Positions 25,512 through 37,640 of a DNA stretch of 64,000 bases are shown here, in pieces. The stretch's first letter is position 1. Every line of letters begins with the position of its first letter. The notes beneath the pieces were generated by a model, which was given only the letters and a program-made list of their open reading frames with translations, had not been told where the DNA came from and searched no databases. Made by a program: the position numbers and the translations under genes. Source of the DNA: Serilophus lunatus (lineage: Eukaryota; Chordata; Aves; Passeriformes; Eurylaimidae); contig VXBA01002631.1 in the NCBI GenBank assembly GCA_013399895.1, positions 4,817 through 68,816 of the forward strand. The letters are read 5' to 3'.

Positions 25512-27227
25512 ATCAGAGAATCAAAGAATACTTACGGGTTGAAAACAACCTTAAAGGTCCTTTAGTTCCAGCCCCCGCCCCCCAGAGACAGGGACTTTCC
25601 ACAAGACCAGGTTGCTCAAAGCCCCATCTAAACTGGCCTTGAACACTTCTAGAGACAAGGCATCCATAACTCCTCTGGACAACCTGATCCAGTGCCTCAC
25701 CACCCTCACTTTTTCCTTATACCTAATTAGAGTTATTCCTCTTTGTCCTATCACTATAGGCCCTTCTAAAAAGTCCCTCTCCAGGGACTTGTAGCCCCCA
25801 TTAGGCACTGGAAGCCTGCCATAGTCTCCCCAGAGCCTTTTCTTATCCAGGCTGAACAACACCAACTCTCTCAGCCTGTTTTTTAATGAGGTGCTCCAGC
25901 CCTCTGAGGATCATTGTGGCCCTCCTCTAGACCTGCTTTAACAATGCCTTTCTTATGTTGGGGGCTGGATGCAGGACTCCTGGTGAGGTCTCACAAGAGC
26001 AGAGTAGAGGGGGAGAGTCCCTTCCCTTGATCTGCTGGCCACACTGCTTTTGATGCACCCAAAATACAGTTTGGTTTCTGGTCTGCAAGTGCACATTACC
26101 AGGCGATGTCAAGCTGTTCATCAACAATCCATTCTCTGCCTAGGCTGTATTTGCACTTGGGATGACCCCAATACAGGTGCAAGACCTTGCACCGGGCCTT
26201 GTTGAACTCCATGAGGCTTGCATAGGCCCACTTTTCAAGCCTGTGAAGGTCCCTCTGGATGGCATTATCCCTTCTCTCTAGTGTGTCAAGCACACCATAT
26301 AGCTTGGTGTCATCAGCAAACTTGCTGAGGGTGCACTTGGTCCCACTGTCCACATCACTGACAAAGATGTTAAACAATGTTGGTCCCAACACTAACCCCT
26401 AAGAAACCACCACCATGGGTCTCCACTTGGACATGGTGCTGTTGAGTACAACCATCCAACCAGTTTCTTATCCACTGAGTGGTCTTTCCATCAAATCCAC
26501 GTCTCTCCAGTTTACAGACAAGAACGTTGTGCAGTTACATCAAATGCTTTGCACAAATCCAGGTAGATGGCATCAGTTGTTCTTCCCTATCCACCAAACT
26601 GTAATCCCACCACAGAAGGCCACCAAATACGTCAGGAACTATTGTTCCCACCAAGTCCACCATCTGCCAGTTCTCCCAGGAACCATGGATGCATCTCATC
26701 AGCTCTCATGGACTTGTGCACTTTCAGGTTTCTTAGAAAATCAGGTTCAAAAACATCTATCCTAGGCAGATCTTCATTCTTTCAGTCTCTGCCTTTGCCT
26801 TCTGAGACTCAGGCAGTGTGGGTGGAGCACTTCTCCGGGAAGACGAAGGAAAAAAAGTCATTACATACCCCAGACTTCTCCATATCCCATGTAATCAAGT
26901 GTCCTATTTACTTCCAGGAAAGGTCCACGTTTTCCCTAGTCTCTCTGTTATTATACCTATAGAAGCTTTTCTTGTTGCATTCGACATTCCTGGCCAGCTA
27001 TAATTCTGTCAGGACTTCAGCTCTCCTAATCTTCTCCCTGGCTGCTCAGGCAGTCTCTCTTATTCCTCCCATACTACTTGTTCTTGCATTCATACTCCGT
27101 AGTTTCCTGTTTGAGTTTATCCAGGAACTCCTTGTTCATGCTTCCTGATGTTTTTGCCTGACTTCCTCTTTGTTTGGACGTATCACTCCTGAGCTCAGAG
27201 GTGATCCTTAAACTTTTTTTTTTCTTA
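25512..27227 (-). mobile_element. Younger CR1 LINE (1.7 kb), inserted in an older CR1; carries reverse-transcriptase remnants
   Basis: The 3' end reads agagaatcaaagaatactta and then the CR1 tail on the plus strand, so the element is on the minus strand. Further right are the CR1 RT and 3'-UTR segments in the expected order. A minus-strand frame at 26096-26392 encodes SKFADDTKLYG, the FADD catalytic box of CR1 reverse transcriptase, then RDNAIQRDLHRLEKWA. Full CR1 is about 4.5 kb, so this copy is 5'-truncated. It has indels and stops in the RT and is not active. Confidence 0.85.
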
Positions 27228-27430
27228 TGAGGGTACACAAAACTGGACACAGCACTTCAGACAGATATTGCCAGGTCCTGTCAGCTACACTCTTGCTAAT
27301 GTAGTCCAGGACATAATTAGCCTTCTTTTCCATAAAAGCATGTTGTGCCCCAAGGTTCAGCTTGTCCATCAGTATCTGCAGGGCACTTTCTGACTTTCTA
27401 GACATACAGTCCCCAACCTGTACTGGTGCA
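27228..27430 (-). mobile_element. Old CR1 LINE, right part of the split copy
   Basis: The segment from gggtacacaaaactggacac to ctgtactggtgcacagggtt continues the older CR1 3' region that broke off at about 25511. Its sequence follows directly on from the ggactcactcctgtatttc end in CR1 order, which shows that the 1.7 kb between is a later insertion. Confidence 0.7.
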
Positions 27431-30400
27431 CAGGGTTATGCCAGGGGCTGCTGTAAATCCAAGGGCTGTATCACTGTCTTTAGTCTACTGTGAGTAATGA
27501 GACATTCCCACAGACTCTGTTAGCAGACTCAGAAAACCTGGAGGTCTGAGGACAGACCTTACTAAGGAAAGCCTTCGTTTTATGTTTAAGAGTGCAGTCA
27601 GGAGGCCCCTGCTGATCCACACCAGCTTTCTGCCATGCTTGTCTCTGCTTCCAGCACACTGAAGGGAGGCACCTGTGCTCTAGGGAGGTCATCCCTGTAG
27701 ATCAACCACAGCCTCTCTGGCCCCACAGTGCAGTCTGCCATAAGAACTTGCCAAGTAGAACTATCAGAAAGCCAAAATACCTGCTCTTCTGAAGTACATG
27801 GTTGCAATTCTTTAAAATGTATACTCAGAAGGGGCTCCAAGTGTGCATCAGGACCAGGTCAGCAGAATTTAGAAATAGTCCAGTTTGAAAACAGCTATTA
27901 GGAGCTGACTTTAAGTTCAGAAATTTTCAAGGTTAGTAGAGTGTTAAGCTGTTAATATTTGCCCATTGCCTTCAGTGGGATTCAGAGTTGGAGTCGTACA
28001 GCAAACAAATTCCCTTGAACCTCCTACAGTCATCTTGTCTCCAAGAACTGCTTTTTTTTTTTTTGCTGGTGAGCTGCTGACCTCTGCTTCAACAAAGTGG
28101 ATAAAGCAGGGGAGCTGACTACCTTCTTCAATAAAAAAGAACATCTTTCTGCAAATGCTCAGGCCGCTGAGCATCAATATTTTTGCCTCTCCTTTGAAAA
28201 AAGCTTTCCTAGCTTCATCTGATGATTATCTTCTGACGTCCTCAAAAACAACATTTAAGAGAAGCAAGATGATTTCCATCTAAGAACAAAAACTGTTACT
28301 ATGCAACCTATTGCCACAGCAACCAGCCACTGGTCCAGGTCAAGGGGTTTTTTATCCATACCAAAAGAAACCACTATCAAATGCATATTATAGAACCTTT
28401 GTCTATACACGTAGCTAAGAGAAAAAATGCTATGTCTGCATCCTTGCTGCAGTTTGTTATTACCTTTATTTTGCTCACACAGCAAAATCTCCAGCTGGTC
28501 AGGGAAAAAAGTAAATTATATGTTTTTCAGAACTGTTACAAACTGGGCAAGAGCAGAATAGAGATCATCTGAGAGTCCAGATGAATATATAAAAATTTAC
28601 TTTTTAATTCAAACCTTTACATAAGGATAGTAGCTACACTTATCTTTCAAGTATAAAAATGATGAAGTAGGAAGCCCAAATCATGAACTGCTGTACCTGC
28701 CTTTCACGCTTTATTCTTAAAAATCAGTGACCTTGGTTACAACTTTACCAAAAAAATTCAGAGCCATTTTCAAGGCTGCTGGACTTCAGATCCTGTCATA
28801 CTGAAGAAAAAAAAAATTGTACTGTGATATAACAGTACATCAACTAGTGTCCAAAAGCATTTTCTCCACCCTCTCCTAGCTAGATGTATGAAAGCAAAGG
28901 AGCTGTTGACAAGATTAGAAAGAGATATCCTTCATGCTCATATGCTGTGACTGAGGAAGGCTCTCACACTCCAGCAGCACCCACCCTGGCTGGGTTGCAG
29001 GCAGTCCTATCAGCTTCACCTGGGGTCCCCTCTGAAATGGGATAAGTGGGATGGCAGCTGCCACTGCTATGGGAGCTCTTCCCCACAACCAGACCAAGTG
29101 GTTCCTCTAACCAAGGGTGGCAAGCTCAGTGTGACACAGAGGCAGAGCTGAGAAAGGAATATAGCTGAAGAGGATCATTTATCCTACACGGATATATCAT
29201 TGTTCTGCCACCCCTCTGCTCTTGAGCTTTCTGTGCTTCTGTTGCACATTTCCTGCCTTAGATCTAGGCTACTCTGCAGGGAAAAAAAACCCAGAAGTGC
29301 TCCATACTCAAATATTCTTGCAAAATCTGTCAGTAAAAGAGGAATATTCATCAGCAAAACAAACAATGGCGTAGGTACAAAGGGATCAGTCATCCACCAA
29401 GTGTGTTCTTCCCCAGTGCAATCACCGTGGGACTTCAGCTCCTACATCTCAAGACTGCTAACACTCACTGAAGTAAGCTTAAGGGAAGCGAGGCTTACAA
29501 CTGTTCTGTGCAATATCAGTAAGGCCATACAAAGATAGTGCAGAGGCAAAATAAAAGGCAGAACTTAAGAATTATCTTCTCTTCAAGAAAATTTTTCATG
29601 GCATATCTAGATGTTACAGAATGAGAACAAGTGCCTTCTCTCATGATATACAAAGAATTGCAGTAAGCTTCATGCACGTTCCCTGCAGTTTTCAGTCTCG
29701 TTCCCATAGATATGAATGAATGACTCATCGGAAATCAAAATATTCTGTAGTTAATATCACATGTAATAGCATAACACTAATGCAGGAAGCTTTCCTGAAG
29801 CACTGTCAGCCTGGTCTTTTTAAGTGTGCTACTTTAAGCCGAAACCTCACAGTTGAATACTTAATCTGAAAATACTGTTGTCAAAATTAGCTCACATTTG
29901 CAAAGCCAATAGTTGAACCATGAGTTCAACAGTTGAACCATGAGCCTGGTTGCTGGAGGGATCTACCTTCTACATATGAACATACATATATATTCTCACT
30001 GAGCAGACCTTGACCCTGCTCAGTCAGAGAGGGGAGCAAGATGAGACTGTTGATGCTGTCTGTGTTTCTGTGAGCACTGTCTGTGATCTCTGTGGCCGAC
30101 CATGTGCATACATACGCAGACACATCTTGCATATGTGTGCTCTATGCTCATGTGCTGACTGGGAAGACGTTTTCAGCATAAATACTGACCAGGGGCCATA
30201 AGAAGTCTTGCCCCTTTCAGATTGTTGGATTCAGCCTGTTCTTTTCTCCTAACATAAACCAGACTGGACTGAGGAAGTTTTCCACTCCCTTTGAATAGAC
30301 TTGTGGATTAGATATCATACAAAATGCTTTCTTTGTTACTGCAGTGGAGCCCTGAGATGAAGGTTGCAGAACCTCCCTCAAGAAACACCAGAAAGAAACA

Positions 30401-33400
30401 CTGCAGCAGTCACTGTAAAATCAACAAGCTGAAAATTTCAGGTTCCTTCCAGGCCTAACTCTCTTATTTCAAATACCCAGAGACAGATGCAGTATACTCA
30501 GGATGTTGCTACATGATACAGCCTGTGCCACCACATCTTACTCCCATTGTCTACTCTTAGCAAGGAACATCTGCCTGGAACAGAGAAAGCAGAAGCTGAA
30601 CTGAGTGGTTTCTGTTAGTGTTGTTTTTCTTACGTGGAAAAACTCAAAAATGCTCTAGTTTAGCAGCCTATTCACAGGCATAAATGCCCTTTGCTCTCCA
30701 GGAAACCAGTGATAACACTTTAACCTCTGCATGTGCTGAAGTACCTCCTGGAAGCAGACGCAGCACAAGCCTCACTAATACCAATTAAATGTAGAACTGA
30801 AGAAAAAGGCAAAACAGAAATAAAGGCAAAGAAAATTACTGTTTGAATGCCAACATGCTGGATTGTTTTTGTTCTGCCTTTGCTGCAATCTAGAGAAAAA
30901 AGCAGTCTTCTTCAAGAAAGAGACCATTGGGAAGGCAACCCCCAACACTGTTACTTCTCTTCAAAACATTAACTGAACATAAAATGAGAACTAGTATTTT
31001 TTCGTGAAAACTTACACAAGACAATTTACAGTCTCCACATTGCAGAGGAAAACAGCAGCATCCAGAACTTACAGAGAAACCATGTAACATTTTCCTTGAG
31101 AGCTGTTTGTTACAGTCTTGAATATCAACACACGCCAGGACCTCTTCATCTCTTCTGCCCATCTGTCTGGCTATCACAACCCAGGCCACAGTCTCCTGGT
31201 AGGCACACAGGCTCTGCTGAGTGAGTTGTAACTTCAAGGCACAAACTCCTCTTACAGAGGTTTGCTGGCAGAAAAAAGTCTCTCATCCTGACTGGCACCA
31301 CTGTACCTCAGAAGGAGTCACATGGGACTTTTCTTCATGGCTTTTAAATGCCATTTGAACAATACACCTGTGCCTGTTTTACATTTATATGCAGGTTTAC
31401 CAAGTAAATTGTGTTTTTTCAGCTCGCTGGCAAAGCTGAAGTTGATATAGTTTTACTAAGGTATGGCCAGATGCTGTGTTACAGCTGCCAAACAAGCATC
31501 TTTATACAGCGGATTGTTGATAGTAAAGGACTGCACTTGTAACAAATATCCTGTCTCCAAAATTAATACCGGAGCAGAAGGAAAACTTTTAATAAAACTT
31601 TCAATAAAATAGTTCTGCAAGCTAAATCTGCTAGCTCCAGAGTCTGCAGCAGTCCTGACTCCTATCTCAGTTAAGGCTGCTTTCTACTGCCTGCAACTCC
31701 ATATCTGAAGCAAAACCATCTCACAAAAATAATAATCACAAACCATGAGAAGTGAACCATGAGAGAAACCGCAGAGCTGTTTTTCATGTGACATATTCCA
31801 CCCTGTGGAGGACTGAAACAGAAGTTCTATGAGGTACACGCATGGGTATGAATGACATTTCATCCTGCACTTTTGTCTGTATTCACCCTTTGTGGTTCAG
31901 ATTTGGTTGATAGTCTGAAGAGGAAAAACAAAGGCAAATAACACCTTTGAGACAGGTCCCAGAGATGTGTAGAGAAGCTAAGTCTTCACTCAGGCTCATT
32001 TTGTTTGAAATTCTGAGGGTCAAATTACATTTTGATATTTACCTACACTGCTAAGGCTGAAACTACCCAAGAAAGAACTGAGCCTTCTTTGGGGCACCTG
32101 AAAAATTAATTAAGAGGAAGACATGAAGGACTCCACTTTTCATTTTATAAACATCCCCATAAAAAAAGAGAAATCACTTACTTAGAAGTTTCCAGGAGCA
32201 ACTCTGGGGTGAATTACAGAAAGTCTCCCGAAATTTCTGGTGGGAAAACAAACAATTGCTCATAGCTGCAGCATCATCACAGTTACATTTTAACCAAAAG
32301 GCTGCTTGTATGTGGCTAATTATCATACATCTAAAGCAAAGCGAGCCAAAAAAAGGTCTCCACAATTTCTTTCAGGCTTAAATGTCCTATAACACTTTTT
32401 TCAAAGTGCAGTGACAGAAGATGAAAAGAGTGTTTTAGCAAGCAATAAGTCAATTATTTTGGAGTAAAGTCCATTCAAGAGAATGAGCTATGTTTTGGAG
32501 CTATCAGCAATTCCCAGAGCCTAATTTTCTGTGGGCTCAAACAATATTATTGTAACAGTACCAACCCACACCCAAGTAGAGTTAAAAATGGTACTAATTC
32601 AAAAAGGAAAAAACACATCCTCCACCATCTTTTTTGGATTAACGCCCACATAAACACTAAACCTATCACGAAGTTGAACTCTGCCAGGTCCCTGTGGACC
32701 ATGAGCCATGTCCCCCTGGCTTCCCTGCAGAGCAATAAAGCTCCCAGAGTAAAGCCTCTGCACAGTCAAATATCTGAATGCTAATTACTGAGACTCTGCT
32801 TAAACACCTATTTCAAACAAAGATGTTGATGTTTTGTACCAAGTCTTTTCAAAATCGAGAGCTCTTCACAGTTGGTTAAAAAAAATTATTTGAGGACTAT
32901 TTATCCGTATCTGCATTTCTGGGGAAACTTTGCTATTCACATGCAGCGTAACTGACAGGGCAAAGAGCTGAGATATGACCAAGAATCATAGCCCATTCCT
33001 TTCCCTCCATTATGCAGCTCATTTTGGTTTTCCTGTATCACCTACTGAGAGAAGAGGCTTCTCCACATCACTTGATAGAATTCACAAGTACTTTACAGGT
33101 AAACTACTGCCAAAGAGGCTTCCAAGCTTTTGCTGCAATACAGCTGGATGTAACAATGAACAATTACAGAAAAATGTTCTAAAATATCATCTCAACTGCT
33201 ACATCTGTCTCTGAATTTCCCTGCCAATTAATGCAGTCTTTTCTACAAGCTCTAACTTCTTCAGAGGGCCTAAAGAATACAGAGCTAGGCTAGGCAGATG
33301 CAGGAAACGTATATGTCCAGGCTCTAGTCTTACTTTCTCTCGGAAGTCTATTGGGTGACCTAAAGCAAGCAGATCATATCCCCCTTCCCTGTCAGTCCTC

Positions 33401-35160
33401 ACAGTTACAGAACAGTGGAAACCTCTCTCTTCTGTAGATCACTCTCAATGTAAGAAGTCGGTATTATTGCAACTTCTCTTCTACTCTGTAGGAAATCCCA
33501 CATAGGTAAGACACCCAGAAAATATGACCATAATTGAAGTTTGTATTGAAATATCGATATAAAACAATGCTCTATAAAGCATAACACAAAAATAGGTTTC
33601 TTCTTCCCTTCTCTTGCTGTTAAATCAATCTGAAACACAAATCCTAAAAGGAATTATATGCATGCTTATCTTTAATTGCAAGTAATCCCACTGATCTCAA
33701 TGAGAATACTCCTATGAGCCCATTAAGAAATAAGAGCTCTTGCTGTTTATTGCAATGTTAGTAGGCAGAAGAACAAAACCCCTATCCAGGTGCCAAGTAT
33801 GTTCTTTTAACATCTTTATGGACACAACCCAATAGATGATACCTATCTTCCGGTCCACTAAAGGTCACTGCATCCCAGATCTGTAACAGGCTGATCTATT
33901 TTGAGAATTCCCCAAACAAAAAAAGCACTCCTGCTGCATACTGCAGTCACCACAAAGATATTGCTTACCACAGCTGATGAAATCCTCTGCCTGCATCGTT
34001 AAGCATGACAGCAATTCGTAACACCAGAAGCCTGCCCCATATTCTCTTCAGTGCAAAAAACACACAAAATTTAGCTAGTCAGACAAGGATATGTTTTTAG
34101 CTGACTTTCTCATCCCCTACTCCAGCAAAAAAAATGTTTTCATTCTTCTAAAATAAACATTGATATAATTTTTTTAATAACTAGATTGAGATAATTTAGG
34201 AAATAAAGTTTTGCATAACATTGTAATCTTAAAAATTATGCCCTAACACCTCTGTCATTTTATTAGTCTACCACTCCTCAGTAAGGCCTGAAAAATGCCA
34301 TGGTTGCTCTCCATTCCCATTAGATTTTGGAAATCTACCAATGTCAGAAATTGTTTGAGAGTAGGGAAAAATGGAAGCTCTTGAATCAAGATTAAAAAAT
34401 GAGGTTATTCCCTCCTAACTTTATAGTTCAGTATTTTTCATGTTACTGGGCAACACAACACTCAAGAATCAGATAGGCCAGCCTCTCTCTCATGAAGAGT
34501 TAGTCTGCAATTCAATGTGCTTTAGCAGTCAAGCAGTCCTGACATGTTACTCTGTTGAAATTGTCCCAAGAACACCTTTACTGAAGTATCAGCCACTAGA
34601 GGAGGTGTTTGGTATCCTACCTAAAACCTGGCAGGAAAGTCAATGAAGAAAAAAAAAAAACAAAGGTTACAGAAAACCTGTATTTGCATTGCATGCAAAG
34701 TGGTTCAGGAAGAACAATGCTTTCTTTATGTAAAACTGAACACAATGCAAAAGCAAATGCCATGCCTCTCAATTTTTGGGTCTACCCACACCAGACCCTG
34801 TGGTTTCTGCAAGCAGAGATGCAGTTTTACACACTAAGAAGATGACTAAATTACCATTAGGTTTGATGTGCCTGTACAGTCAATCATCTCTGAGCATGTC
34901 TAAACCCGAACCTTCAAGCAGAGCCTGACATGCTCAGGCACTGGCTTGATAAACAAGCAAAAGAACCACCTACAAAATGGTTCCTACTTACAACTGCTTG
35001 ACTCTTTACAGATTCACAATCACCAGATTTATTGTTACAAAAAGTCTCCTGTTTAAGGGGTAAAAACTTTAGGTTTAGCTTTATAGGAAACTTTTGTTAA
35101 AGGAGCATAAGGATTAACTACATAGTGCTTATTAGAACAAGCAAGGCATTTGCTGTATCT
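27431..35160. other. 7.7-kb non-coding stretch (presumed BLVRA first intron)
   Basis: Mostly unique AT-rich sequence. It contains two possible fragments of the old palindrome family (near 27957-27990 and 33683-33722) and a short 20-bp imperfect duplication at 29907-29946. No exon or RNA gene was recognised. Confidence 0.5.
33683..33722. repeat. Possible ancient palindromic element fragment
   Basis: agtaatcccactgatctcaa followed by tgagaatact is an imperfect inverted repeat around a CACTGATCTCAATG core, like the element at 17145-17213 but shorter. Confidence 0.35.
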
Positions 35161-35164
35161 AACC

Positions 35165-35606
35165 ATAGTTGCTTAGGATTTTGTTTAAGGAACTAGGATA
35201 TCTCTCCCAGATGTATGCTTGGGTCTGTATTGTGTATAACCACAGATGTTTGAGGTCCCCCATTGTGTTTAAGGAACCAGAATACCTCCCCCAGGAGCAT
35301 GCTGACCGTAAAGCCGATGAAGCAAACAAAAGAAAGAAGTTGGCATCGAAAACAAGCCTCAGTCAGGAAGGTCATCCTGAGGAAGATGCCTTACTTCAGC
35401 CTCAGAAGATCATCAGATGACCACCAGACAGCGGACCCTGGGCAGAGATGGGGAGGAGACTAATTCATTTTCTAATATTTAAAGAGTCATTTAAGCGGCA
35501 GCTAGTGGGCACGATAGGAGGAGAAAATCCCCCGTGTTCCATGACGTCACTAATAAAACATATCTGCTTCAACACTCTTCAGAGTTTTGGGATCCGTTCC
35601 GTAAAT
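35165..35606 (+). mobile_element. Probable endogenous-retrovirus LTR
   Basis: The block has an AT-rich promoter-like part, an AATAAA signal in cactaataaaacatatctgc near 35551, then a U5-like tail ttttgggatccgttccgtaa. It also contains two imperfect copies of a ~38-bp segment (tttaaggaactaggatatct at about 35185 and gtttaaggaaccagaatacc at about 35268). These are LTR-like features and the tail resembles an avian LTR I know. Boundaries are approximate and no target duplication was found. Confidence 0.45.
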
Positions 35607-37422
35607 CACTCCCAAAGGATCTAAAAAACTGCCATCAAATTAGGTCCTACTTCAAGCAAAGCAGAAGATTCTACTCGCCTCAAGCCACTCCCAAAGTACC
35701 TATATTTAAAACATGTTTAAAGAAAGATGACTATAGAATTCAACTCCTGTACATGAATGTGTAACTAATGCAAAACTCATCAAAAATTATAAACTGACTT
35801 GATGATTGAGTCCATGCAGTGACACTAGCTGGAGAAGGGCACAGGACAGACTGTGCTAATATACTAAGGGCATAGATTCTACATACTTTGTTAAATGCTG
35901 TTGGCTCAGGACCAATGAAGCTTCTGGCAGTGCTTACAAAAACTCACGACCCCCTCCAAAATCTATGTAAAAAGTAACTATAATTGGCTATAACAGACTT
36001 AAACTCATCACACACCCCTGCTTTATTCCTCACAATCTGCCTTCAAAGATGTGGAGCTGGAAGGCTTTAGTGAAGCTGACTGCCTGCTCAGAAGAGAATT
36101 TTAAATGCACAACTCACTCAAAAACAGCATGGCCATCTAACTGAGATAAAAGTATCCAGTATCACTCTGCTTCCTTCCTCTGCCAAATGAATGTACTCAG
36201 TGTGGACTATTACTTTATCTATAACAATTGTGGCTGAAAAAATGGATAATATTCATTCAAAGACAGGATTGGCACAAGCACCTAACTTTGAAATAACTAA
36301 AACAGCTATTGCAAAGGTTCAGGAGCTGACAATACTCGGGGCACTGAAAGAAGGAAATGTACCTTGTAATAGAGGCACAAAAGTAACTGGATCACAAAAG
36401 TAGATTTCTAAGAGTGAATATTTCATTTGAAACATAATGCAGACATTTCTCTCTCTTACACAGGTTTTACTAGAATATACCTACCCCATTTTTTCTGCAA
36501 TAATTTGAATAGTTGATTTTGTAGGAGAAGAGCTTTGTCCCCACCTAAAGTTCATGTCCTTAACTGCACCATTCCTTTAAACAGCCAAAGAGACTACTGA
36601 GTTCTGAAAAAAACAGAGTAGCTGTACTGAACTATCACCACCCTGTACCACCAATACTAATTTTTAAATGTAACAGCAATCCTGACCACTGCTTTATTCA
36701 GTCTTGCTCCTTTTTAAAATATCCATTTAAATCCCTTCTTCTTCTCCATTTAAGTACCTTCTCCTACCATAACTCAAGAAAGCATTTTGAGCTTATGGGA
36801 AAGAAGTTAACCTTTTATGTTTCAAATCTACTATTTAAGCCATCTACATCTCAGGCATGACTGTGGCCCCTCCACAAAATGGGTTTCAAAAAATCATCTC
36901 CTTGTTTATGATTAGAAATGGAAAACACTAGGCATTTTACACTAATATGATATACAAACTCTACACACGGGCATCTGTAAGTTACCACTATTTTATAGAT
37001 GCCCACCTTAGATATTGGACACTAAATCTCTGTTCTTCCCTCCCATGGCAAGACTTGTTTACATAAAGGCAGTGATTGAACCTCAGCAGTCAGAATATGT
37101 AAATGGCAGCTGTCTGTAATAATCTGTCCTCTGAACCCCTCAGATCCATTGACTTTATTTAGGTTTGAGGCAAGGAAAAAGTTTAACAGAGCAGTCCAAA
37201 TGACTCTTAGACTAACTTACTGCTCACAAGCCATTGGCCTACATTTGCTGTAAGGCTGGATGTTTTTCCTTCCCAATGGATTTTAGTTCTGTAGATTAGA
37301 ATAGGAAAGTTTATTCCACACAGGCATAAAAGCAGAAATAAGGTCACATCGGAGCTGGAAATTTAAAATAATAATGGGCACACTGTAAAGGAATGTACTT
37401 TGCACTTTTTTTGTTAGAACAA
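35607..37422. other. Non-coding, nothing firm recognised
   Basis: Unique AT-rich sequence after the LTR-like block. It may include retroviral leader remnants directly after 35606, but no gag, pol or env similarity could be seen. Confidence 0.5.
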
Positions 37423-37640
37423 CAGAATGGTTTGGGTTGAAAGAAACTTTTAAAGGTGATCTAGTCCAATGTCTCTGCTGTAAGTGTGGTATTTCTCCTT
37501 TTCCAGTCACCAGGGAATTCGCCTGATTGCCATGACTTTTCAAACATGATGGAGAGCCACTTGGCAACTGCATCAGTTCTCCCTGCTCACAAGGATTCTC
37601 TGGATGAAAAAGGCCATCTCTGTCAGTATGGTAACATGAG
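37423..37640 (-). mobile_element. CR1 LINE fragment with internal deletion
   Basis: aacagaatggtttgggttga and then aggtgatctagtccaatg is the reverse complement of a CR1 3' tail. It is followed at about 37500 by ttttccagtcaccagggaat and tgccatgacttttcaaacat, which belong to the CR1 reverse-transcriptase region. The 3'-UTR part normally between them is missing. Confidence 0.75.

Noticed and set aside
25176..26962. Plus-strand open frames of 116-131 codons
   Set aside because: They are antisense readings of CR1 sequence.
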